DNA of 14,229 nt from Xanthobacteraceae bacterium (GTDB lineage Bacteria; Pseudomonadota; Alphaproteobacteria; Rhizobiales; Xanthobacteraceae). Shown in pieces: positions 6,670 to 12,135 of the stretch. A program made the translations under genes and the position numbers. The stretch spans positions 1 through 14,229 of the forward strand of contig JASHRR010000472.1 of NCBI GenBank assembly GCA_030037185.1. The letters are read 5' to 3'. Within the stretch, counting starts at the first letter, position 1. Every line of letters begins with the position of its first letter. Below the pieces are notes generated by a model. That model was not told where the DNA came from. It ran no database searches and was given only the letters and a program-made list of their open reading frames with translations.

Positions 6670-7317
6670 TTGGAGCCTTTAAAGGGCCCAATCGTGCGAC
6701 GCCGACCGCCTCCAATTTTCATCGCCGACTCGCTCGGCCTTGATTTCCTGAACTCCATCGCGACACTGGTCGATACGCCTATCGACTGGCTCGACAGTGG
6801 CGATGGCCTCCTCAGGTGGCTGGCGCAAGCCAAGCTTGTGCCGGCGGATGCACTCGACGAGTTGAAGGGGCGGGCGATGCCGGGTGAACTTGACAACGTG
6901 GCCGACCAAGCTCGGGATTTGCGCGAGTGGTTTAGAGGCTTCGTTCGCAAGCACATGGGCCGGCCGCTCACGCCCAAGGTGCTCCACGAACTGGAACCTC
7001 TCAATAGGCTCTTGAAGCGTGACGAAGTGTTCAGCCAGATATCACGGCATCGCCATAAGGGCGGCGATCGTCTGGAACTGCAAGTGAAGCGGCGCTGGCG
7101 GTCTGGCGAATCTCTATTGCTGCCGATCGGCGAAGCGTTGGCGAAGTTCGTTTGCGAGGAGAATTTCGCCAATGTCAAAGCGTGCGAGGGACATAGCTGC
7201 ACGCTGGTGTTCGCCGACCATTCCCGCAGACGGGCAAGAAGATGGTGCAGCATGGCGATCTGCGGCAATCGCGCCAAGCAGGCCGCTCATCGTAACCGGC
7301 TCAAGAACAAGCACTGA
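6670..7317 (+). CDS. CGNR zinc-finger / ABATE-domain transcriptional regulator
   Basis: Product of 215 residues with the two-part layout of the ABATE-CGNR family. The N-terminal ABATE-type domain begins FIADSLGLDFLNS (about 17-29) and runs to about 150. The C-terminal zinc-finger is C172-x4-C177-x15-C193-x4-C198-Gly-Asn-Arg, followed by a basic helix AKQAAHRNRLKNKH. Family members are proposed stress-linked DNA-binding regulators whose ligands are mostly unknown. The gene is divergent from the hydrolases and sits 50 bases before the HAD gene on the same strand, so it probably heads a two-gene transcript and controls the cluster. The start is uncertain: TTG at 6670 with GAAAGG upstream, or GTG at 6694 with AAAGGG seven bases upstream, which would give 207 residues. 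Both keep the whole domain. Autoregulation is suggested by the boxes overlapping its promoter and leader. Confidence 0.88.
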   Translation: MEPLKGPIVRRRPPPIFIADSLGLDFLNSIATLVDTPIDWLDSGDGLLRWLAQAKLVPADALDELKGRAMPGELDNVADQARDLREWFRGFVRKHMGRPLTPKVLHELEPLNRLLKRDEVFSQISRHRHKGGDRLELQVKRRWRSGESLLLPIGEALAKFVCEENFANVKACEGHSCTLVFADHSRRRARRWCSMAICGNRAKQAAHRNRLKNKH

Positions 7318-7367
7318 CAGCTGGTGAGCTCAAGACCGGGCGCAACAACAAATAGGAATCTAGGAAC

Positions 7368-8045
7368 ATGACCGCTCTTCCGTTGATCGTCTTCGATGTG
7401 AATGAGACGCTTCTCGATCTTGGAACGATGGAGCCAACATTCGAGCGCATCTTTGGTGAAAAAGTCGCCATGCGCCTGTGGTTCGCGAACTTCATCTTGT
7501 ATTCTGCCGCCCTTACTGTGGCCGGCTGCTACGTCCCCTTTACCGATATCGGATCGGCAGTAATGAAAATGCTGGCGGATACCCGTGGCCTAAAAATCGG
7601 TGACAAGGACAAGCAAGAACTCACTGAAAAGTTTTCCACCATGCCGCCCCACCCTGAGGTTCCGGCGGCGCTGCGCAAGCTGCGCAATGCGGGTTTTCGG
7701 CTGTTCACGCTCACGGACAATTTGCTCGAAGTTCAAACCCGTCAGCTTGCACATGGCGGCATCGTCGATCTCTTCGAGCGGCGATTCAGCGCGGACGGCG
7801 TGAAACACCATAAACCGTCGCGCGAGGCCTACGCTTATGTCGAGAAAGAGCTTGGAGCTAAGCCGTCCGAGTTCTGTCTTATCGCCTGCCACACATGGGA
7901 CACCCTCGGCGCCGTCGCCGCGGGCTGGGAGGCAGCGCTGATCAAACGTGTTGGGAACGATGTTTTGGAAGTGGGACCTCAGCCGCAAATTGTCGGCAAC
8001 GACCTCAACGATGTCGCCGATCAACTCATTGCGCGGCACAAGTAA
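7368..8045 (+). CDS. HAD-superfamily hydrolase, haloacid dehalogenase type II-like
   Basis: Cytoplasmic HAD enzyme of 225 residues, the normal length for L-2-haloacid dehalogenases. Motif I is VFDVNETLLD with nucleophile Asp10 and Thr14. Motif II is FTLTDN. Motif III is HHKPSREAY with Lys149. Motif IV is ACHTWDTLGA with Asp178. Measured against characterised type II dehalogenases (from memory of the family), the halide-binding Arg after Trp in the cap (WRQ) is Phe39 here (RLWFAN), and the Asn of SNAWD is His175. These changes cast doubt on true dehalogenase activity; a phosphatase or altered substrate range is possible. The ATG at 7368 is preceded by AGGAA elements (TAGGAATCTAGGAAC). It is probably co-transcribed with the CGNR regulator. 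Clustering with an Asp-nucleophile alpha/beta hydrolase hints at halogenated or epoxide-type small molecules, but that is inference. Confidence 0.88.
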   Translation: MTALPLIVFDVNETLLDLGTMEPTFERIFGEKVAMRLWFANFILYSAALTVAGCYVPFTDIGSAVMKMLADTRGLKIGDKDKQELTEKFSTMPPHPEVPAALRKLRNAGFRLFTLTDNLLEVQTRQLAHGGIVDLFERRFSADGVKHHKPSREAYAYVEKELGAKPSEFCLIACHTWDTLGAVAAGWEAALIKRVGNDVLEVGPQPQIVGNDLNDVADQLIARHK

Positions 8046-8391
8046 CGCGCGTAACTCGCCAGTCACCGCGGCTAAGAGTAAAGCAGACGTTGATCGCGAT
8101 GGTCGGCATCGGGTCTGTGTCGCGAGCACCGCCCTTAAAGAAGCGCCTCATCTCCAACATAGCTGGGGCCACAGTCCCCAGCTTACCCTGGCAACCCACC
8201 GCCTGCTTGGTCAAAAGCAGTCGCCGGAAGGCGACGGGTGGGTTACACGGCTGGATCTACGTTCGACACATATCCCACAACTCATCGTAGTCGCCTTATA
8301 TAACGAGCTGAAATCAATGAACAGAGCTCTTTACTTTCATTTGATCTTTCATCAGAATAAGTCTGAATATCAACATTGACATGTCGTTAGC
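8046..8391. other. Intergenic region with structured element and AT-rich tail
   Basis: No supported gene. A leftward frame 8026-8214 (62 residues) runs through the hairpins of the structured element and overlaps the end of the HAD gene, so I treat it as spurious. After the structured element (8161-8244) the base composition becomes clearly AT-richer from about 8290 to 8390 than anywhere nearby, including short inverted repeats such as GACATGTC at 8378-8385. This AT-rich block adjoins the 3' end of the ribbon-helix-helix gene and may mark foreign DNA. Confidence 0.4.
8161..8244. ncRNA. Structured RNA-like element: hairpin plus three-way junction
   Basis: Four perfect helices in 84 bases. Hairpin A: AGCTGGGG (8161-8168) with CCCCAGCT (8176-8183), 7-base loop. 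Outer stem B: AACCCACC (8193-8200) with GGTGGGTT (8237-8244). Inside it, hairpin C: CTGCTT (8203-8208) with AAGCAG (8215-8220), 6-base loop, directly abutting hairpin D: TCGCC (8221-8225) with GGCGA (8230-8234), closed by GGAA, a GNRA tetraloop on the plus strand. No T-tract follows, so it is not a simple terminator. It could be a small RNA, a cis-regulatory 3' element of the CGNR-HAD transcript, or a palindromic intergenic repeat of the RIME type known in rhizobia. It does not fit attC, hammerhead or a riboswitch that I can recall. Confidence 0.45.
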
Positions 8392-8997
8392 CTATTCCAA
8401 ATCCTTATCGGTCAATGGCAATACTGGTCTATGTCGCTCATCCGTACGATACCGATTATACGCAAGAAGTACTTCTTCGTATTGCAAATGCCTGCGCAGT
8501 ATGAGCTCAGCTAATTTCCAATATTCGTTGAATGCTCTTATGTCCTCAGGCATTTCATAGGAATTGCCGTTTTCAACAGGCTTGGCAAGCGATTGGGCTT
8601 CGGGCACCTCCGGTATGCGGCTAGCCTGAACAAGCCGAGGTTTCCACCTCACTTCACGTGTGGTTTGACCGACGTCAGCGCCGGCCCGTCCGCTGTCTCC
8701 TTTCGGCGGTGGCAGGGGGGCAAGTGGCTTTGCCGCATTAGCACCAGCGCTTGCAGCCTCGAGCACATCAGTGAGGCTGGTAGGCGACTGTTCTGACTGT
8801 TGGCAGGCAACACCAGCCAATGCCTGTTGGACCAGTCGCAGGATAGCGTCACTGCGGTTTGGCTTGTCAGGCTGTGCGGCTGCCCAGTGCTCAATTTCAT
8901 CGAGGACCGCCGATGGCCACAGCATCCCGACTCGGATGCCTTGAGCGGTTCTAGTTGGCGGCCTGATCGACTTACTAGCACTTACTGACGCGTTCAT
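8392..8997 (-). CDS. Ribbon-helix-helix (CopG/Arc-like) domain protein of unknown role
   Basis: Product of 201 residues. Residues about 20-62 look like a ribbon-helix-helix DNA-binding unit: strand GIRVGMLW, helix SAVLDEIEHWAAAQ, turn PDKPNRS, helix DAILRLVQQAL. A Pro/Ala/Ser-rich linker follows (about 68-145). A charged C-terminal helical region (about 148-195) contains EYWKLAELILRRHLQYEEVLLAYNRYR. Only the N-terminal part suggests a family; the C-terminal part is unknown to me. The start at 8997 has no Shine-Dalgarno; instead a perfect inverted repeat touches the ATG. Translation may therefore be weak or controlled, or begin at Met25. The gene is isolated, next to an AT-rich block on its 3' side and palindrome-rich DNA on its 5' side, so an accessory or plasmid-derived origin is plausible. 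Confidence 0.68.
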   Translation of the reverse strand: MNASVSASKSIRPPTRTAQGIRVGMLWPSAVLDEIEHWAAAQPDKPNRSDAILRLVQQALAGVACQQSEQSPTSLTDVLEAASAGANAAKPLAPLPPPKGDSGRAGADVGQTTREVRWKPRLVQASRIPEVPEAQSLAKPVENGNSYEMPEDIRAFNEYWKLAELILRRHLQYEEVLLAYNRYRTDERHRPVLPLTDKDLE

Positions 8998-9010
8998 AGC
9001 TGTGCAGCTA
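8997..9010 (-). promoter_or_regulatory. Perfect inverted repeat abutting the start codon of the ribbon-helix-helix gene
   Basis: TAGCTG (8997-9002) and CAGCTA (9005-9010) are exact inverted copies two bases apart, and the first base belongs to the ATG. Ribbon-helix-helix proteins bind short palindromes and often repress their own genes, so this is a candidate autoregulatory operator. In RNA the same repeat could mask the start. Confidence 0.4.
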
Positions 9011-9037
9011 CCGTATAATCAGGGCGACCTTACGTCC

Positions 9038-9087
9038 CTCAGACGAGTCTTGAGTGCTCGCAAGACACTTGCGGATCCCCGTCTAAG
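9038..9087 (-). promoter_or_regulatory. Potential structured leader of the ribbon-helix-helix gene
   Basis: On the minus strand CTTAGACG (9087-9080) pairs with CGTCTGAG (9045-9038). The one imperfect pair is a G-U wobble in that orientation but an A-C mismatch on the plus strand, favouring a leftward transcript. Inside are two mutually exclusive hairpins: GCAAG-TGT-CTTGC and GTCTTG-8 bases-CAAGAC (9047-9052 with 9061-9066). Alternative pairings of this kind are typical of attenuators. No known riboswitch is recognised. Confidence 0.35.
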
Positions 9088-9097
9088 GCGTTCTGGT

Positions 9098-9113
9098 GCT
9101 ACACGCTTGTAGC
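9098..9113. repeat. Short perfect hairpin
   Basis: GCTACA (9098-9103) and TGTAGC (9108-9113) pair around CGCT. It is one of several palindromes clustered between 9000 and 9270 in a stretch without a gene. Confidence 0.45.
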
Positions 9114-9157
9114 CGGCGTGTCGCTTAACGCACAGAGAGGCTAGAATCGGCCCGCCG

Positions 9158-9173
9158 CAATAGCGCGCTATTG
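9158..9173. repeat. Perfect 16-base palindrome
   Basis: CAATAGCGCGCTATTG is fully self-complementary. A second palindrome, CCCGCGCGGG, lies at 9217-9226. Both are downstream of the broken gene ending at 9237 and upstream of the ribbon-helix-helix gene. Possible roles are a dimeric protein site or a recombination or resolution site. Confidence 0.5.
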
Positions 9174-9236
9174 GGATACCAACACCGACAGCACCCCATG
9201 GCCTCCATCTGAGGTTCCCGCGCGGGTAAAGCGCGA

Positions 9237-9631
9237 CTAAAGACCCCCGGCTTCAACAGGGGGAGGAAGCCGCGATCGAGCACCCGCCAGTTGTTGCGAC
9301 GGCGCGCCAGCCTCTCGCCAAAAGTCAGAAACGGGCTGACTTATAAAGGATACACGCAAACTCGCCGGTGAAATACCGCGGTCCTCGCTGTCCGCGTTAA
9401 ACTCAATAAAAAGGTTGTACTCGCGCGGGTTCGCTATCCATGTCGGCACCATGGTGCCAGCGCGGGTAGTGAGCCGGGACCGGCGTCTTGCTCCTTCTGG
9501 CTGCACATAGGCAAGCTGTTTCTCAAGGGCGTTCAATGTCTCATAAAAGTCAAGTAAAGCGCCATCGTCCGTCAGGTCCGCATATAGCGTCAGAGATACA
9601 TACGGGCAGACCAGATGTCCCCGCTTTTCAA
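9237..9631 (-). pseudogene. Frameshifted gene of unknown family
   Basis: Two adjoining leftward frames read as one protein. The upstream frame gives KSGDIWSARMYL and then stops at 9590-9592. The other frame continues LTLYADLTDDGALLDFYETL and runs to the TAG at 9237 (including TWIANPREYNLFIEFNADSE and SLRVSFISQPVSDFWRE). The join lies in TATCTCTGACG; losing one CT (AGAG at 9592-9595 on the plus strand) restores one uninterrupted frame, ARMY-LTLYADL. A TTG at 9629-9631 with AAGGAG about 12 bases upstream is a possible start, giving about 130 residues. The downstream frame could alternatively start at TTG 9534-9536 as a 99-residue protein. The mixed hydrophobic and acidic composition with strand-like blocks argues for a once-real gene. 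I do not recognise the family. Confidence 0.45.
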
Positions 9632-9956
9632 TGTAAAGTCAGTCTCCTTAATCGCCCAGGGCACTGAAACCTCCGCTAAAGGGCTGGAATTGGAATTGGC
9701 TAACCGGCCCTCGCCGGCTCGCCGTCCCTGACAAACCGCACGCGGTCCCGTCTGATTTCCGGAATTCAGGAGCGTTGGGCATGCTCAGGTTCTCGCGACG
9801 AATCGTGCGAAGTGAATGCATGCCTGGTCGTATGATCCCAGATCCGTGAGTGATTCCACGAGTGTGCGGCCAGTCGCGCGCCTGAGGACGGCGGTGTTCC
9901 GTGTCGCGAGAAAACCCCTTGCTTCAGGCGGGGCGACGTTGAAGGTGCCGCGGCAG

Positions 9957-9979
9957 GCGCCGGGACCATCACCCGGCGC
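9957..9979. repeat. Perfect 8-bp GC hairpin
   Basis: GCGCCGGG (9957-9964) pairs with CCCGGCGC (9972-9979) around a 7-base loop (accatca). No T-tract on either side. It is in the unassigned region left of the soxC-like gene. Confidence 0.45.
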
Positions 9980-10090
9980 GTGCACCTTGACCTGCGGCCG
10001 CAAGGCCGATCAGGCTGAAGGTTGCTTTGAAATGAACACCAGGGTCGACATGATCAACTTCGCCGAAGCGGCTGCATAACGATGGGCAAC

Positions 10091-10129
10091 TTTCCTCGGT
10101 CCGCGAAATTAATTTCGTAGCCGAGGAAA
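10091..10129. repeat. Two-tier inverted repeat
   Basis: TTTCCTCGG (10091-10099) pairs with CCGAGGAAA (10121-10129), nine perfect pairs. Centred inside is a separate perfect 14-base palindrome CGAAATTAATTTCG (10104-10117). The only unpaired bases are four on one side and three on the other. The AT-rich core inside GC arms, without a T-tract on the 3' side, looks more like a protein-binding palindrome or cruciform site than a terminator. Confidence 0.5.
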
Positions 10130-10155
10130 AAGCACCGGCCGGGCGCGCTCACCAC

Positions 10156-10205
10156 CAACTGGGTTTCGGTTCCGGGGGATACCCGCCGGAACGAAGCCAA
10201 CTCGG
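10156..10205. repeat. Long imperfect hairpin
   Basis: The core GTTCCGG (10169-10175) pairs with CCGGAAC (10186-10192), with GGG/CCC inside. The outer arms CAACTGGGTTTCG and CGAAGCCAACTCGG continue the pairing imperfectly. It lies about 150 bases past the stop of the soxC-like gene on its 3' side, so it may protect or end that transcript. Confidence 0.4.
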
Positions 10206-10354
10206 TTCGTGCTTCCGGCCCGGAAGTTTCTTTCGCTGCGGGCCAATCATGATGTCAAAGCTGCGGGTTTCTTCCTGGCTCAGGCCGGGCCCACGTTAAA
10301 TCTGGGCAACTGTGCGCACCGAAGGGGGCCCAGGATCATCATCCCATCAGCAGC

Positions 10355-11620
10355 TCAAGAGAACATCGCATCGTGGATGCTCCCATCACGGGCCACCTTC
10401 CAGGGCTGCATGGCATTGAAATGAGTGGTGCGGACGGCTTTTTGCGAATCCTGATCGGGGATGCCCCAGTTTTTATACAGCTCCGCTCGTGACGGCTGAA
10501 CGTCACCTTGATCATCCGTGCAGCGAGACATGAGCATCGCCTCTTCTCCGTCCCAGGCCCAGTCAAAAGTAAACCGGGTATGCGCCTTCGGAACGATCGG
10601 TGCGTGAAGCTTCGCTTCCTTCCAGGTCCGGCCGCCGTCGGTGGATATATCGACCTTGCTGACCGCGCCCCCGCCGGACCAAGCCAAGCCGGTAATCTGG
10701 ACATATCCCCTGCGGAGCATTTCCAGTCCAGCTGAAGGCCGCGTAATCACCGATTTCGGCGCCCACTGAAAATGGTACCAACGCGATTTGCCGCCCAAAT
10801 CGGCTCTCGGGATGGAGTGATTCATAGCCTCATTCCAGGCATGGTAGGGCTGGTCCACCACCTTGATATGCCTCAGGTACTTCACGCTGAATGGGCCTTC
10901 CCAGCCGGGCACTATCATCCGGATCGGATAACCCTGCTCAGCACGCAACGGGTCGCCATTCTGGCCGTAGGCCACGAAAACGTCGTCCAGGGCCTTTGCC
11001 AGCGGAAGGGTGTGAGAGAACTTGCCCGGGTCCGCCCCTTCGTAAACCAGCCAGCTCCCCCCTGGTTGCAGTCCGACCTCGTTCAACAACACGGAAAGCG
11101 GTACTCCGGTCCATTCGCTGCAACTCGTCATCCCCCATACAAACTGGACGGGCGGCCCCATGTTCTGGTTGCCAGCGCCATGGATCATGGCAGAGCTGTT
11201 TCCTTGGCACTCCAGGAAATGAATCCGGGAAACAGAAGGCAGACGCTTCAGGTCCTCCATGCTGAAACTCGAAGGACGATCCACCATGCCGTGGATGGTC
11301 AGACGATGTTGCTGCGCATCGATGTCGGGCAGGTGAGAGGAGTGCTGTTGCACGAAGTGTAGCTGGGCCGGTGTAATGATCCCCGCATAATTCTGAAGCG
11401 GAGTGTAATAAGTGATGTGATCAACGCTGAATCGGGCCCCTCGGCGCAAGAGTTCGCGCCGGTCGCTGGCGGCTTCGAGTTCAGGCTTGGCTGACGCTTC
11501 GGACTTGGCTGACTGGCCTCTCGCGGCCCATTCTGCGCCTGCACCTGCGCCCGCGGCCACACCAGCGAGCGCAGCCGCGTGTTTCAGGAACCGCCTGCGG
11601 CCAGATCCAGTGGAATCCAT
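10355..11620 (-). CDS. soxC: SoxC-type sulfite/sulfane dehydrogenase, molybdopterin subunit (Tat-exported)
   Basis: Periplasmic molybdenum enzyme of the sulfite oxidase family, closest in pattern to SoxC, which with cytochrome SoxD oxidises sulfane or sulfite sulfur in thiosulfate oxidation. Length is 421 residues. The N-terminus is a Tat signal: RRRFLK at 8-13, then AAALAGVAAGAGAGA. HFLECQGNSS carries the Mo-ligand Cys138. GMTSCSEWTGVPLSVLL, GYPIRMIVPGWEG and VKYLRHIKV are family segments. The C-terminal dimerisation-type domain starts near GYVQITGLAWSGGG, followed by VDISTDGGRTWKEA. The start at 11618-11620 has GGGAGG five bases upstream and places the Tat motif properly; the longer ATG at 11683 would bury it. 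No soxD, soxYZ or cytochrome gene is visible on either side, so the electron acceptor is unknown. SorA-like sulfite dehydrogenase is the alternative call. Confidence 0.9.
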   Translation of the reverse strand: MDSTGSGRRRFLKHAAALAGVAAGAGAGAEWAARGQSAKSEASAKPELEAASDRRELLRRGARFSVDHITYYTPLQNYAGIITPAQLHFVQQHSSHLPDIDAQQHRLTIHGMVDRPSSFSMEDLKRLPSVSRIHFLECQGNSSAMIHGAGNQNMGPPVQFVWGMTSCSEWTGVPLSVLLNEVGLQPGGSWLVYEGADPGKFSHTLPLAKALDDVFVAYGQNGDPLRAEQGYPIRMIVPGWEGPFSVKYLRHIKVVDQPYHAWNEAMNHSIPRADLGGKSRWYHFQWAPKSVITRPSAGLEMLRRGYVQITGLAWSGGGAVSKVDISTDGGRTWKEAKLHAPIVPKAHTRFTFDWAWDGEEAMLMSRCTDDQGDVQPSRAELYKNWGIPDQDSQKAVRTTHFNAMQPWKVARDGSIHDAMFS

Positions 11621-12135
11621 GATTGCCTCCCGTGATGGCGAATTTCCGAAGTGAACTTTGTGAGCGGCCTTTGCGTCGCGCACATTGCGAACGACCCGCC
11701 TTGGCCTGAATGTCTTCGCTAACCGACGTTATAATGTCTTCGCCGGCTATTTTATAGTGTTCGGCGAAATGCTGCGTGTCAACCAGTCAATGTCGAGGGT
11801 ATCGGACGCAGGACAGTCGCTCAGAAGTACGGCGAAAACAACGACTCATCGGTGGCTTCGATGACTCGCAGTGACGTGGACCCATCGACTGCCATCGGCC
11901 TCAGGTCTCGACGCGCCGGCGCTCCTCCTCTGCGTCCCGCGGCCTCCTTGGTGGGTATCGTTACACCCACTGCGGAAGGTGTTGTCTGTCAAATACCGAA
12001 ATCAGATCGATCAGCACCGCCGCGGGAGCATCGGCATAATCTGATCGATCAAAGGCCGGATATGTAACCGGCCGTCGCGTCCCGCTCGCGCGCGAATGTC
12101 TTTATAATGTTCGTCATCTCCCATCATTTCCCGGG
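11621..12135. other. Intergenic region upstream of soxC with repeated motifs
   Basis: About 515 bases with no supported gene. Rightward frame 11852-12067 and leftward frame 12011-12214 give no domain-like product. The region holds direct and inverted repeats near the soxC start (listed separately). Other repeats are a second copy of TTATAATGTTCG at 12102-12113, GATCGATC twice (12005-12012 and 12043-12050) within partly inverted ATCAGAT/ATCTGAT arms, and a GTGGGT/ACCCAC hairpin at 11951-11970. Confidence 0.4.
11708..11768. promoter_or_regulatory. Repeat cluster upstream of soxC (candidate regulator sites)
   Basis: AATGTCTTCGC occurs twice (11709-11719 and 11733-11743), 24 bases apart. TTCGCCG (11739-11745) and CGGCGAA (11762-11768) are exact inverted copies around an AT-rich 16-base spacer. 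TTATAATGTC (11729-11738) and TTATAGTGTTCG (11752-11763) resemble TTATAATGTTCG at 12102-12113. The cluster lies 90-150 bases before the soxC start, where a promoter and activator sites are expected. Confidence 0.4.

Larger units (their letters stand above)
9632..10354. other. Non-coding region with several strong hairpins
   Basis: No supported gene. The rightward frame 9816-10079 is low-complexity in its first two thirds, though its end (EMNTRVDMINFAEAAA) looks more protein-like and may be a relic. The leftward frames 9766-10003 are shadows of one another. The DNA carries hairpins at 9957-9979, 10091-10129 and 10156-10205, listed separately. The 3' flank of the soxC-like gene (10206-10354) shows no second reading frame resembling the SoxD cytochrome. 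Confidence 0.4.

Noticed and set aside
8026..8214. 62-residue leftward ORF after the HAD gene
   Set aside because: Runs through the perfect hairpins of the structured element and overlaps the HAD stop region. Open reading there is more easily explained by composition.
8193..8244. Integron attC site or hammerhead ribozyme as explanation for the three-way junction
   Set aside because: The ends do not fit RYYYAAC/GTTRRRY, and no CUGAUGA/GAAA core is present.
10339..10704. 121-residue leftward ORF overlapping soxC
   Set aside because: Shadow frame of the clear SoxC-type coding sequence.
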